DNA from: Hygrocybe punicea
Taxonomy: Eukaryota; Basidiomycota; Agaricomycetes; Agaricales; Hygrophoraceae
NCBI GenBank assembly: GCA_963556145.1
Contig: OY744464.1
Span: forward strand, 4,402,001 to 4,466,000
Direction: 5' to 3'
DNA length: 64,000 nt
Shown here: piece after piece, positions 25,138-36,807 of the stretch
Numbering within the stretch: the stretch's first letter is position 1
How the letters are laid out: every line of letters begins with the position of its first letter
Notes under the pieces: model-generated
The model's database searches: none
What the model was told of the DNA's origin: nothing
What the model saw: the letters and a program-made list of their open reading frames with translations, nothing else
Program-made: the position numbers and the translations under genes

Positions 25138-25861
25138 ATTCAGAACTGAGGATCGGGTTGTAGGAGTGGCTTAGAGATGGACGATGATGATGATGGGAGA
25201 AAGACAGAAGCCAAGGGTGTGAATACACGCGTTTTAAAGATGCTGGCTCGCTGCGGAAAGGTCCACAATCGATGGATTCCTGGAAGACATTGAATTTCAT
25301 GTTTTGAACAGAAGTGCACGTGCAACAGAGAAATGAACATTGAACAATCAGAACAACTGCGGCGACCTTCGCGATGCAGTGATCCCTGTTGCGATTGGGC
25401 CCTCTCCAGGACTTATCGAGCTCATTATCTGCGCATCTGCGCATCTCTGGTCTCACAGACACCCTGACACGGAACCTGAATCGGAATGACGCTCGTCCTC
25501 GTGTTGCCCTACCACCTCAGCTGCGGACTATCGTACCTTCCCTTTGGGTCCAAGAATCTAGAGCTTAGGAATGCGAGGCGCGTTTTCCATTCAGCAAACA
25601 TGCCTGACCTGTGGCGAGTAACGTGTTTAATGCCTCACCGTATAAATTACCTCTTCGCAATGCCTCCTGCATGTCTCCTCGGTTTTCATCTATAAATTCT
25701 TCCTGCAGTTACCTTGTATCTTCTTTTTTTCCTTTTCGCTGCTAGAGTTGCTTGGCATTCTGGTCGCATTTTCAGGTCGCAAAAGCCACATTCTTTTCCA
25801 CAGTTCCTTCTCCTTCATCTTGGCCACCTTTTCTTTTTCGCTCCTGCTTTGACTAGGGAAC
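25138..25861. promoter_or_regulatory. Divergent intergenic region upstream of Argonaute and a plus-strand orphan gene
   Basis: The 724 bp between two divergent starts holds both promoters. TATA-like sequences on the plus strand lie at about 25640 (GTATAAATT) and 25690 (CTATAAATT), 170-220 bp upstream of the plus-strand ATG. A small direct repeat (CTGCGCATCTGCGCATCTC) is at 25429-25447. No conserved coding frame is seen. Confidence 0.4.
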
Positions 25862-27032
25862 ATGAATCTCTCTGCGCATCCTGTACTTCGGGACATGAGC
25901 TATCGCAAACCTGTCCCTGTCTATGTTCCTACGCCTCCGCCGTCACCTTATATATCCCCAGTGCCTCCCAATGGACTGTCGCTCAGCCTCGGTTCAGCCA
26001 CACGAGACGGAACCCCACCGGTACGTAACTGTGCGCGCATGTAAGAATCTGTGCTTGACCTGGGCCACAGCTACCGGATGACTGGCGTGAAGCTATTGAG
26101 CAGGCCTCAACGGGGAACGCGTCGACTGTAGCCTTTCCTACGTACATCACTGTGGGAAATTGTCCAATATCCCCCTTGTATGATGTTCCCCTCGACGAGC
26201 CGGTTTCTTCCGTTTTATCAGTATGTACAGTAGCATTCTATCATGTGGTATTCCCGTCAATCCCGGACCTTCTTCTCCTTAGGCCGTACCTCGCAGCTCC
26301 TCTTGTGTCAACGTCTGCGCTGCGGAATCATCCGCGTCTCCAGCCAGTTCTCCCACGTCCCGCGTCACAGGGACCAGCCGCCGGCCGCATCTGGTCAGTG
26401 TCAATCGACAAGCAGTGCAACTCTGTAACATCTTCTGACTGTACCGACATACTAGAACTATCGTCCTCCTACACCTCCCCTCCAGGCACACTGTAAAAGA
26501 CAACGAGTAGCCGATGACAATGTCAGGGTTTCAGACGCCACGATACCTTTTCACATTGTGGGTAAACATTTTCCATAACTCTACTCCCCTTCTAAATGTA
26601 TACTTTATACCCTGTGGGGTTCAGACAGTATCTGAAAATGATGGCGTGCAAAATCTTCTCACCACTCCCCGAAGGTCACCAGCTGCAAGTTCGTTGACGA
26701 CCTTGGCGACCGATCGAATCCTCAAAAGCGAGAAAGCCCAACATTCTAACGGTGGTACCGATTCGGACATATCAGCGACATGGCTCGAGAGTCTCTCCAC
26801 ATCCAATTCAACGCTGGGCGGTGATGTCAAGCGGGTGCAATCTTGGCTTAATCTTCGCGTGCCGTCCAGATACGACTCTGGTCCCTCGCATAGATGTTCG
26901 ACTGCCTGTCCCTATGATGTGGATACCAAACCGCATGACTCAGCATCAATCTGGGAATGCATGGGTGCATTGGGACGGATGTTCAGAGTGGGCCAAGGGC
27001 GCTTTTCTGTCGGCACCCTCGTCAGCGGCTGA
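25862..27032 (+). CDS. Proline/serine-rich hypothetical protein
   Basis: I do not recognise the family. Five exons can be joined with consistent phase: exon 1 (MNLSAHPVLRDMSYRKPVPV, then a PTPPPSPYISPVPPNG tract) ends at a GTACGT donor; exon 2 reads LPDDWREAIEQASTGNAS and PISPLYDVPLDEP; exon 3 is Ser/Pro-rich with SSSCVNVCAAESSAS; exon 4 is short (AHCKRQRVADDNVRV); exon 5 runs from TVSENDGVQNLLTTP to a TGA at 27030-27032. The donors used are GTACGT, GTATGT, GTCAGT and GTGGGT. The DDWREAI motif directly after a Pro-rich tract looks conserved. The rest is low-complexity and likely disordered. No signal peptide or membrane segment is seen. The exact 3' exons are less certain than the first two. 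Confidence 0.5.
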
Positions 27033-27339
27033 TTCGCAGTTGTTTTGCTTTCTCACTTAATTTATTTATGGTACATTGACGCCTCGCGTTGTAAACCGCT
27101 CGGATTTTATTCAACCGTGAGAGCATGATTTACACAAATACGGGTAATCCTGGAGGCCTGTCGGAAGAGCTATCACATCCAAAACCAGGGGCCAAAGTGG
27201 AAAACTTCCGATTTTACCCTGCGATACCACTGGCAAGATGAGTCATTGAGAGCCGGAGCTCTCCATTGCTGTACTCAATTTCGTGGAGGTCTAACGACCC
27301 AGTTGGCGCCGAACTCGCCAACCTCAGTGCATAAACCAG
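27033..27339. other. Short intergenic region, no feature recognised
   Basis: About 307 bp between two plus-strand genes. It holds the 3' UTR of the orphan gene and the promoter of the mitochondrial carrier. Nothing else is visible. Confidence 0.4.
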
Positions 27340-29652
27340 ATGAATAATACGAACGACGGCAACAGCAGACCAAGCAAGCAAGAAACACACGAACCTGCAG
27401 TCCCAGATGGACCACACCCTACGTCACATCGTCTCATCCCCCACACTCTCGACGAGTTCCGGTTGTTCGAGGGCAAAGCGAGGGAGGCGCGCTTGCAGGC
27501 GCTGTGGAATCGGCTGCCACGGCTCAGAGGGCCTGAGACTTCTCCAAAGACACTCCCGATGGTTGGCGCCGAGAAGTTGACGCCAGAAACGGCAGAGAAG
27601 CTGAAAGAGATGTATGATAATGAGCTTCTTGGTCGCTGTGGAGGCTACAAGACCGGGTCCCCAGCCCATCCCATTGGGTGGAAGGCGTTCAAAGCTTACG
27701 CGGAAACCAAAGAAGTTGGTACGTGTTAACCCTGATCAACGCCCTCCCGTACTGGCACGTATTTTAAATAATCTTTTCAAGAATTGTGGTCAATATTCCA
27801 CGATGAACTTGACCTCGATGGAAATGGTCGCCTTGACGCGAACGAGCTTTCTTTAGCTTTGAGGAAAGCTGGTGAGTTTCTTGCTGGGTCTATTTGTGAT
27901 TCAAATTCACTCCAACACAACTAGGTATCACCCTATCGCCCCGAACTCTGGCAGACTTCATGTCATTTCTCACGGCCTCTCCCCACTCGCACGCTATCAC
28001 TTTTGGTGAATTCAGGGACTTCCTCTTGTTGCTCCCGCGAAAAATATCGACGGCTGAAATATACCGTTATTATCAAGTACGAAAGTTCATGGGGGATGAC
28101 GGGCGGGGCGCTGGCCGTGTGACAATGGAAGGTGCGTGCTCCTTCCAACGTATATTGTGTGATAGCCAAATCTAACCTGAAAGCGTTGGACAGGCGACGT
28201 CAGCCTCAGTGCAGAGGACAAACCTCCCGCCATGGAGCCAACACCGGCTGGTGGTAAAACATCGGAGTTGAAGGAGGATAATGGGAACGAAGAGGAGGAC
28301 GAGCATCACAACTGGGCCGAAGACCATACGGCTCTCAGTTTTCTTTTAGCTGGGGGTATTGCTGGCGCAGGTGATGGATAACCACAACCTGTCCAAGGCT
28401 CGCATTTCTCATTGATTTTAAACTTCGTCCAGTATCCCGAACGGCGACGGCGCCCTTCGATCGAGTCAGAGTCTTTCTGATCACGCGTCCGCCAGATCTC
28501 GGCGGGGCATCTCTAGCTCCAAAGCCAAGCATCAATGGTATGAAGACCATTGGCAATGCTGTTGCACGTATCTACTATGAAGGCGGCACGTTGTCATTCT
28601 GGACTGGGAACGGACTCTCCGTCGCCAAGATCTTTCCGGAATCGGCCATCAAATTTTATTCCTACGAGTCTTCCGTTTGTCGATCCATCTTGTTTGTTTG
28701 AGATACTTTCTGGTCTCAGGCGTCACTTTTGTTTGCCCTTTACTAGAAACGTGCCTTCGCCAAGTATTGGGACAAAGTAGACGACCCCAAAGATATCAGT
28801 GGGCTTAGTCGGTTTATTTCTGGGGGAATTGGGGGAATATCTAGTCAGCTCAGTAGGTGCCACAACTGTTATGGCTGTCGTTGTATTGCTAACATGCATG
28901 GGTCAGGTATCTATCCGGTTGAAACATTGAAAGTGAGTAGCCAACATCCCTCATTCTCAAAACAAGGAGAATAATGGGGAAACGAGACGCAAATGATGAG
29001 CAATACTGGAGAGGTGAAAATGTCACTGGTTTCCTCTGCTCGGTACGTTTGGGCTCTTGGTGGATTTAGGGCTTACTATCGTGGGCTTGCGGTACGTCGG
29101 TGCAGAGCGAGCGAGCTCGGGCAGCGCTAACACACGAACTAATATATAGATTGGGCTGATAGGCGTCTTCCCGTTCGTGCAGTAATCCTGTCGCATGCCT
29201 TTCTCGTTACCCTGACGTTATTTCACCCTTCCACAACCGTTCCTTAACAGGTACTCCGCCATCGACATGAGCACGTTCGAGGCGCTAAAGCTTGCATATT
29301 TGCGGTCGACTGGCAAGGATGAGCCGGGCGTCCTGGCCGTGCTAGCGTTCGGCAGCATATCGGGAAGTGTAGGCGCGACGAGTGTGTACCCGCTAAACCT
29401 GGTGCGCACGCGCTTGCAGGCATCGGGGTCGACGGGACATCCACAACGGTATACGGGCATGTGGGACGTCGTCGTCAAGACGTATGAGCGGGATGGTTGG
29501 CGAGGGTTCTATCGGGGACTGTTCCCCACGTTAGCAAAGGCTCGGTTTTCTTACATGCCGTGCTGGAGCGCTGGCGCTAATTCTTGCTGCGCCAGGTCGT
29601 GCCTGCAGTTTCAATATCATATGTTGTTTATGAACACTGCAAACGGAAGTGA
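27340..29652 (+). CDS. EF-hand mitochondrial carrier (SCaMC / ATP-Mg-phosphate carrier type)
   Basis: Calcium-regulated carriers of this type exchange ATP-Mg for phosphate across the mitochondrial inner membrane. The N-terminal regulatory half has one canonical EF-hand loop (DLDGNGRLDANEL), and a second degenerate helix-loop (FMSFLTASPHSHAITFGEFR). An acidic linker (KEDNGNEEEDEHHNWAED) leads to three carrier repeats: LAGGIAGAVSRTATAPFDRV, then FISGGIGGISSQLSIYPVET, then FGSISGSVGATSVYPLNLVR, each with the P-x-[DE]-x-x motif or its variant. The gene has about a dozen short exons; the last encodes VVPAVSISYVVYEHCKRK and stops at 29650-29652. The length and domain order fit Sal1/SCaMC. The substrate is inferred from the family. 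It converges on the TVP38-like gene. Confidence 0.92.
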
Positions 29653-30063
29653 GTTGTATGCTTTTGTTTGATTTGCTGCCCTGGGACTCACTCGGTCGAA
29701 CAGGATTGGTTTACATGATTGCTAGAGGTTTATATCCTGTTATACATGTTAATATTTCCCTGGCCAACGGCCTGCATAGAATTGTGCACCCAAGCACCGC
29801 TGTATGAAGGAAGAGCCAACTATATTTTTATTGGTAAGTATAATGCACATTCAAATCATCGGGGGAGCGTAGCGGACGATTCCGTATCTATCATTAAACA
29901 TTAAATGGTAGCGGTGGCGGCGGCGGAAATAAAGCAATGTGCAGGAAAAAAGGTGAACGTGAACGTAGTGCTGGGTATCACTGCAGAAGATGCGCGTGGA
30001 ATACCAACGTAACTTGAGCGTAGGCGGGGACAGCAGGTAGGTTGACAAATAAAAATCTCACGA
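29653..30063. other. Convergent intergenic region, no feature recognised
   Basis: The 411 bp between two convergent stops should hold two 3' UTRs. No repeat, RNA gene or conserved frame is visible. Confidence 0.4.
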
Positions 30064-31495
30064 TCACGATGGGAGAGCTGCGCCCTTTTCTTGCACCAGG
30101 GTTTCCAACTCCTTGCGAGCGCCCTCCCACGTGCGCGACTGCGGGGGAAGTCGAATCTTAGATCGCCAGTCGTGAACCCATGTCCAGCGAGATACGCGCT
30201 CATCATACGTGGGAAACGGGTGCTTGTGTGACGTAGTTGGTGCGGCTGAAAGAGCGATAAGACCGCGGAGGCGCTCGCGGGCGAGAATAGGGGCCAGGGA
30301 GAGGAAAGAAAGCAGGACGAGCTTGAAAATGATCCAGGGCGATGCCAGGAGGGACGAAAGGGACTGTGGTGTCGGAGAGGGAGTGGAGGCAACGGTCTGC
30401 AGGATATCTCCAATCTTACGTCACGAATCAGTACAGAACTCGTGTTGCGCAGCAGGCGGCCGTACCTGACATGTGACTGCGGTCCAAGGTAGGGTACCGA
30501 TGAAGGTACCGACGATGCAGTCCTTGATTGGTACGCCGCACACACCACAAGCGATGTTGATACCTGACCACGGAACGACACCTATGAGGCGCAACACAGA
30601 GAGACGGACCCAAGTTGGTGAGCTGGATTTGGTGTCCTGATGGCCTTCTAGAGCGGCACGGGTCATGTCAAGAGCACGTGGGAAAAGGTGGGACAACAAG
30701 GGAGCGAAAGGAGCTGAAAGCAAAGTTGCCCATGCAGAGCCGATTGTTGTGAGAGCGGTGAGGAGAATGGTTGCCAGTGAAGGTGAGAATAAGGCTCCTG
30801 CGAGGACATTCTTTGAAAGAAAGTTTAATCGGACGAGATGTAACTTGAGATGATATATGAGCTCACCCAGACCAGGCTTCCGGGTATTGACCAAGCGTGT
30901 TTCCACACGGCGGTGATGGCCATGATGCCTATGACATGCACCATCGGACCAGGACCGGATTGAGAATAGCCATGAAGGTCTCTTCCGAGCTGAGCAAGGT
31001 CAGCAAGATTTCGTGGCCATGATACGGATGTTGGAAGGGTCGACAAAGATGCGAGTACCAGGGCGGTGGACAGTGGGAAGAGGATAATGACAAATAATAT
31101 TGAGATGTGGACCTGTTGGATGCACGATGAGGACAGACACAATACTGGGAGAGGAGAGTACGTACGGAGGGTATACGCAACCACCAAGGTTGTTGTGGGT
31201 GAGTTGCGGAGGACGGAGAATCGTCGGGATGGAAGACGTCGGTGATATGGACGGAGGCGGAGAGGGGCAAGACAAAGTCGTCTGAACTGGAGATTGGGGA
31301 TGGGGAGGCCGAGGGATGTGTCGTGTGACTGGGGGGGATATGGAGGCGTGAGAGAAAGGCAGAGAGCATGGAGGGACGGGTTGACGGGGTAGGAAGGAAG
31401 AGGTGAGGTAGTGGGGAGGCGAGGGTGGTTGAGGAAGCCCGGTGTCTGAGCTGAGGCTGAGGGGGGGCGAGGCAGGGGGATCCGGGGTCGGACAT
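30064..31495 (-). CDS. TVP38/TMEM64 family (VTT domain) membrane protein
   Basis: VTT-domain proteins (TVP38, TMEM41/64, DedA) are multi-pass membrane proteins of Golgi and ER; some relatives are lipid scramblases. The start MSDPGSPCLAPP at 31495 leads into a long Ser/Pro-rich cytosolic tail. Four exons then give several hydrophobic segments: VHISILFVIILFPLSTALVL, GPMVHVIGIMAITAVWKHAW, then IPGSLVWNVLAGALFSPSLA, the VTT core with LRLIGVVPWSGINIACGV and GVPIKDCIVGTFIGTLPWTA. The last exon has a hydrophobic helix (WIIFKLVLLSFLSLAPILAR), then a basic cytosolic tail ending GAALPS and TGA at 30064. The final intron is about 50 nt after TCQ. Longer N- and C-tails than yeast Tvp38. Confidence in the family is high; the biochemical role is not settled by sequence. 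Confidence 0.88.
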
Positions 31496-31662
31496 GGCTG
31501 GGTTGGGAGAACTTGAAGGTGAAGGTGAAGCTGACGAGTGCAATGCCGGCCACACGTAATTTGGCTGACGATCACACCCGTTTACGGACATTACAAAGTA
31601 TGCTCCAACCGTTTTACATTTGCAAGCAAGTCTGAATCAGCGTCGTAATGCAAGCGCTAGTC

Positions 31663-32132
31663 CTAATGGGCTGCCCTCCGACTCTCCTGGATAATCGTCC
31701 CCAACTCCTCCAACTTGCGCTTCGACCGCAAAAGCGTCCCAAGCTGTTCAAGTTCAACGTCAGCACTGCACCAACATACAACAACACAGACAATCACGAA
31801 CCCGCTTCTTGGTCAATTTTCTCGCCTTCTTATCCTGCATTCCACATCGTCAACAGCACACGAGCACTTCCTTGAATAAGCCCACCTTTGAATTCCGCAA
31901 CAGCTCCATCACACGACGTTCGTACGCCGAGAATCCAGCAACTTCCCGTATCACAGACCGCACAAATTTCGTCTTGGTCGATTGTACACCTTTGCGCTGG
32001 CTTGGTCTCACAGCTTTTGGTATCGCTGTCGTCGGGTGGCCATGGTTGATGCCATACCGGAGGTCTAGTATACGAGTCAACCTGACAACCACTCAGGCAT
32101 GCCAATAAGAAATACTCACTGGTGCGGGCCAT
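31663..32132 (-). CDS. RPL36: Large-subunit ribosomal protein eL36
   Basis: eL36 is a component of the 60S subunit. Four exons: MART ending on a split codon at a GTGAGT donor; NLRYGINHGHPTTAIPKAVR through RPSQRKGVQSTKTKFVRSVI and MELLRNSK; a 30-nt exon DKKARKLTKKR; and LGTLLRSKRKLEELGTII ending RRAAH and TAG at 31663. The spliced product is about 100 residues, the usual size, and strongly basic. The long first intron lies only 13 nt into the coding sequence, a common layout in fungal ribosomal protein genes. The start ATG at 32132 lies about 430 bp from the stop of the CK2-beta gene upstream on the same strand. Confidence 0.95.
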
Positions 32133-32561
32133 GTCCTTGCAATTCTGTTGTGGAGTAAGATGATGCTGAAAAAGGACCCGCCGTGGCTGAGATGGCTATA
32201 TAGTTCCATTCCCACGATTAAGCGTGCCACCTGTTTTGGTAATTGCATTATTATTAAACAGTCTCTACGCAGTTCCAACCCAGGTATCTGTCCGAGGCCT
32301 CCATTGCCGCAATATCTTGACCTTTCCTACCTCGCACGGGAACTTCTCTTGAACCCCTGTTCGTGGCGACGTGTGCACTGCAGCTGGTGCACTATCAATC
32401 GGTGTCGGTGGTCGAACTTGAAGTTCGCCATGTGAATTCGCCAGTCGCCGCACATCGTGTTGTCCTTGCATTGGAACCCCGTCACCATCCTCTTCCTCCT
32501 CCTCTTCCTCCTCATCATCATCGTCACCCTCCCCAGCATCCTGTAATAAGTGAGTCCACAG

Positions 32562-33903
32562 TCACATACTCTGATCGCTCATAATACGGACCGGATCAAA
32601 GTCCTCCATCTGTCTATCTTCCTCTTCTTCCTCTCTCTCTTCCTCATCCTCGTCGTACTCATCATCCTCGTCTACCCACCTTCCACGCCAATCAACCATG
32701 TCCAGTTCACTTGGACTTTCAGGTCGCTTTCGCAGCCACTGCATTCGAGGCCCATTCTTTGCCCGCTCACTGACTTTGAACCCGTATATCCTCGGGATGT
32801 ATACATATCCCGCTGCCCGCTTTTGCCCACCGTGAATGTTCGGATTGACGAAGGGGGGTCCACGGGACCCGTTGCTGCCCGTTGCACTGCGGGGCGAGCG
32901 CCCTGGTGAGAGAGAGGATCCGCCTGGTGAAGGGGCTTTCCAAAAAGGCGCGGGAGCAAGCTCGCGATAGCTTTGGAAGAACAAATGTGCGAATGTAGTT
33001 CCAAAAAATGCACCTGACAGTAACGTAATGCGTGTGTGAGAGCTTGAAATGGAATGTAAAGTCGGTAGTCTGCCGACGACGTCTTACCATCAATGCCTAG
33101 AAACCGGCTACTTGGTGGACCGTAGATGTCGTTGCAGTTCGGGCAGAAAAGCTTCACGGTGTCGAGTCCTGGCATGTCGGACCGTCCACATGGAACCACA
33201 TTGGTTCCTATGCAATAGACACGGGGGCAGGATCCAAATACGCCAGTTTCATACTTATCAACCTGACGGTATCATAGCCATGGCCATGAGTGTGAGCTGC
33301 ATTAGTGGGAGAGAAAAAGTAATCCACCATCGCTTGAAGTCCCGCACGTGTAAGAATGTAGCGCTGATGCACGAGTCCATATAGCATTTCCGCAGAAGAC
33401 TCCACGATCGACACGTCCGGTATTTTCGAGGCGTCTTCGTCTAGAAAACAAAAATTAAACCTATTCGCAACTCCCAGTGGAAGAAACCCACACCTGGTTC
33501 GACATCCAACACCATCTCCATCGCCTCCTTCCAGAAAGGTACCATCGTGTTCAAGCCAGTCAGGTTGAAGTCGTCTTCGATGAAGTCTTCCGTCACCTCA
33601 CAGAAATACTCGTGTCCAGGCAAAGAACAGAACCAGCTGATCCAGGTGAGCGTCGAAGTGGGTGTCGACGAAGCTAGGAGAAGCAACCAAGACGGTATCA
33701 GGTAAATCCACGACATCCATCTCTCGCAAGTGAAAGCGAGCGGATGAAGATGCGGCCGTTCTCGCTCGAATGGACGTACTGTAGCCTTCCTCTTGTTCCA
33801 CTTCCTCCATGACCTCGTCTCCCTCGCCAGCCCCACTGATGGCTTCCTCCTCCTCGAGATCTCCCGGGTTGGTGTCCATAGACATGGGCTGTGGTCGCGA
33901 CAT
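32562..33903 (-). CDS. CKB1: Casein kinase 2 regulatory (beta) subunit
   Basis: CK2-beta dimers hold the catalytic subunits of the CK2 holoenzyme and set its substrate choice. The start [15 protein letters not shown] at 33903 precedes an acidic tract. A first intron (GTACGT donor) joins to [20 protein letters not shown] and [20 protein letters not shown], the family hallmark. Further exons give [20 protein letters not shown], then the zinc site with CPRVYC and [12 protein letters not shown], then [19 protein letters not shown]. The C-terminal extension is long: a Ser/Gly-rich insert and [14 protein letters not shown], as in fungal forms, followed by a very acidic stretch ([20 protein letters not shown]). 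The last residues are IMSDQSM. The gene lies 87 bp downstream of the fluoride exporter stop, same strand. Confidence 0.95.
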
Positions 33904-33990
33904 CGTGGCAAGCACTGGTACACTGAACAATGAGCCCAGCCTGTGGTTCAAGCTCCGCGGCATTGCGGAACGGGTACAGAATTTACAGTC

Positions 33991-35239
33991 TCACGCAAAC
34001 CTACATGTTACTTGTTTTTGTACATGTCCCGTCCAATACGGCGTTCCGAGAATTAGAAGCAACAACATTTGCCCAGTCGTCCAACTGATTGCAACGTAGA
34101 ACCATGTTCTCCATCCTTCCAACATATTTATTTCAGCCGCAAACGTGCTGACAGTAGTCAAACATCCACAGTACCCATCCGCCAGACCTTGCAAGATCGC
34201 ACATGCATTTGGCGATGCTGGCAATGCCGTGCTTTGCAGAACATGAAACATACCGAGGGCGGCAGTCCCCAAGGCATTGGCTGTGAACGTGCCCAAGGGC
34301 ATGTTTTTCATCCGATGATTGAGCCAAACGGACAGCAAATATCGTGTCAGCGTCCCGGGAAACGCGAATATTAGTGCAGCAGTGGCTTCATGGCGATAAC
34401 TGACAGGCAGGCGCAAGTATGCCGGAAATGCAGCGATGTACATCAGGACAGAGAGTGCCGTAAGGCTATATCGAACGGTGCGGGTCGGAGGTGGAAGGGT
34501 GCGGAAATAGGGTTTGATGACGGATGCAAGATGCGCGCCAAAGGAGAGGGAAGCCAAGGACAATGCAAGCGTGAACACAGTCTTTGCTATGCCGTCGAGG
34601 GCCTGCATAAATCAATGTCAAGAGATGATACGATAAAAAAAAGGTCAAGGACTCGCGTTACGGAGGCCGCCACGATCGTATTGGCTTGCGTTTACCCATG
34701 AGCTGAACACGTCAAGTTGCCAGCCCGAAAATGTGGTCAAAGAACCACAAAATCCTGAACGGAACGTGAGATCTGCGCTATATCATAAGTTCATCGAATT
34801 GATCTACCGGTTGTCAGTGCGGTATACAGCGGCGGATGGCTACAAGACGCGTCCAGTAACAGCCTCTCGTCGTAGAACAAGGGGCTACTAACAATCTCCC
34901 AAAAGGTTCCTTCAACGCCAACCCAAAGCCCATAAGCAGACAGCCGATTGCCTGAGGGTACGCCAAAGGAAATATACTCCTGCCATCGTAATTCGCCAAT
35001 GCCTGTAAACCAAGTCTCGCGAGCACTCCAAACATTGACGCAGGAATGAGGAGGGCAAGGACAGGAAGAGACAGCGGGTGATAAATTTTTAAAGACGCTT
35101 GTCCTTCCGGGGGATGGTCAGTTTCAAAGATTGAACTAGGGCTTCGAGTATGGGAACCATCGTCAGGAATAGATCTTTTACTGGATGACGGTGGCACAGT
35201 CGTCGTGGGTGGGCATTCGCGCTCTGTCGGCGAGTTCAT
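33991..35239 (-). CDS. FEX1: Fungal fluoride exporter with two CrcB/Fluc domains
   Basis: FEX proteins export fluoride across the plasma membrane; the fungal form is a fused pair of CrcB-like domains. The start MNSPTERECPPTTT at 35239 gives a hydrophilic tail. The first domain has HPLSLPVLALLIPASMFGVL, ARLGLQALANYDG, YPQAIGCLLMGFGLALKEPF and, after an intron, GFCGSLTTFSGWQLDVFSSW. The second has LIFAFPGTLTRYLLSVWLN, GTFTANALGTAALGMFHVL and GYCGCLTTVSTFAAEI. Both copies of the G-[FY]-C-G-x-L-T-T motif (pore Thr and Phe/Val region) are present. Four exons; the linker helix between domains is SVLMYIAAFPAYLRLP. It is divergent from the sphingolipid reductase with only 53 bp between the ATGs. Confidence 0.93.
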
Positions 35240-35292
35240 CGTCGCTGGCAAAAGGCTAAAAATACCGACTATGCGGCTTTTGCCGATCGCGA
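35240..35292. promoter_or_regulatory. 53-bp bidirectional start region between FEX1 and KDSR
   Basis: Only 53 bp separate the two divergent ATGs (35239 minus, 35293 plus). Both 5' UTRs and core promoters must overlap, or transcription must start inside the neighbour. No TATA box is visible in it. The spacing follows from the two start choices, which both fit the families well. Confidence 0.6.
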
Positions 35293-36601
35293 ATGATGTT
35301 GACAATTTCACTCACTGTCGCGGCTTCCCTCGCCCTCGCCCTCGCAATGGCTTGGTCGATGTTCTCCAGAAAGAAATGGGACCCGTGTGGTAGAGTACGT
35401 CTCTTTTGTTGTGTTTTAACGCCCAAAATATTCTAAGAGAAAGTTACTGCAGCACTGCTATGTGACTGGAGGTTCTGCAGGTCTCGGCCTGTCTTTGGCC
35501 GTCTTACTTACCAAACTTGGCGCCAACGTCTCAATCGTGGCGCGCAATGAAGAGCGGTTACAAAAAGCCTTACAGGAGCTCGAGGTAACACGTCAACCTT
35601 CTCTTATCCAATTTCCCTGAACTTTCACAGGGAGCGCGTCAAACGCCAAGCCAGGTCTTGAGATCTTATTCTTTCTCTCTTAATGACTCGTCCAACTGCG
35701 AGGCTGCCTTGGAAGCCGCTTGTCGACCTCACGGAGGCCGCTGCCCAGATGCTGTGTTCCTGTGCGCAGGTGGTGCTACTCCCGGATTTTTCCTCGAGCA
35801 AGACGAAGCGTCTCTCAAACGCGGAATGGATACTGGGTACTGGGTACAAGCCTTGCCCGCCTTGGTAGGTTGAATTTCTTACCAATAGTGGCTCGAGTTG
35901 AATTCAGACGAAAGGCAGCGACAAAGCGTATGTCTCGCCATCATTCACCTGGGAAAATCGTGTTTGTTTCCTCCCTTTTGGGATATATGTCGTTTGTTGG
36001 TTACTCTTCCTATTCGCCCGGCAAACATGCACTAAGAGGTGTTCCTCTTCGATCACTTTCTTTAACATCATACTGACAGCTGTCGTTCCAGGCCTCGCGG
36101 AGACCCTTCGCTCCGAGTTACTATTATATTCTATCTCTGTGCACATATATTTTCCAGGAACGATGTACACTCCTGGTTACATTGAAGAAAACAAAACAAA
36201 GCCCAAGATCACATTGAAAATCGAGGAGACTGACAAAGGTCTGCAAGCAGAGGAGTGCGCCGAAATTCTTCTTCGAGGTTAGTGCATTTCATCAGTTTAA
36301 ACTCTCGAATTTATCTTGCTGTAGGAGTTCGGAATGGTAACTTCCACATCGCCAGTGATTTACTCGGGGATATTTTTCGCTCTTCAACACGTGGATCGAC
36401 ACCTCATAACAACATAATCACTGACGCACTTTTCAGTCTCTTTGGATGGGTAAGTTTTTTCGTACCCAGTATTCGTCAACTCATGGTTTTGGTACGTAGA
36501 TTGGGCTTCCGATATGGAGACGCTCAGTGGATGCCAGTGTCATCAAGCATCGACAAGAGCATCAGGAGTACCTGTCTGGGAGAGGCTTCTTCAAGGACTA
36601 A
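35293..36601 (+). CDS. TSC10: 3-ketodihydrosphingosine reductase (SDR family)
   Basis: KDSR/Tsc10 reduces 3-ketosphinganine to sphinganine with NADPH in the ER, the second step of sphingolipid synthesis. Exon 1 (35293-35394) encodes a membrane anchor (MMLTISLTVAASLALALAMA). Exon 2 has the Rossmann motif TGGSAGLGLSLA and NVSIVARNEERL. Later exons have FLCAGGATPGFF, KIVFVSSLLGYMSF, and the catalytic Y-x-x-x-K in SYSPGKHALR, followed by GLAETLRSELLLYSISVHIY and FPGTMYTPGYIEENK. The C-terminal exons (FHIASDLLGDIF; then IGLPIWRRSVDASVIKHRQE) end at TAA 36599-36601. One acceptor (ending CGAAAG at about 35911) is not the closest AG but is the only one that keeps the frame (PAL/AATKRM). The length and motif order fit the family. 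Confidence 0.94.
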
Positions 36602-36752
36602 AGTCCTGCCAAGGGGCATCAAGCTTGGAGCTTGCCTGAGCGTGGTACAGACTAATATAGATGTACCGTAGACGTACCCTTAATCCAAACCCTTTGCGTC
36701 TCACGTGTTCCATCAGCCGGGTTATACATGTCCGCCACAATTCGTTTCAAGT

Positions 36753-36759
36753 TTATAAA
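36753..36759 (+). promoter_or_regulatory. TATA box of the DUF7704-like gene
   Basis: TATAAAG lies 49 bp upstream of the ATG at 36808, in a plausible position for a short 5' UTR. Assigned by position and sequence only. Confidence 0.35.
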
Positions 36760-36807
36760 GCAAATTCACATCAGCTACATCGTAACCACTCCGTCCATCG
36801 ATTGACC

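Noticed and set aside
30825..31591. Several long overlapping frames on both strands in the TVP38-like N-terminal region
   Set aside because: They come from biased Ser/Pro-coding DNA; only one frame continues through the splices into the VTT domain.
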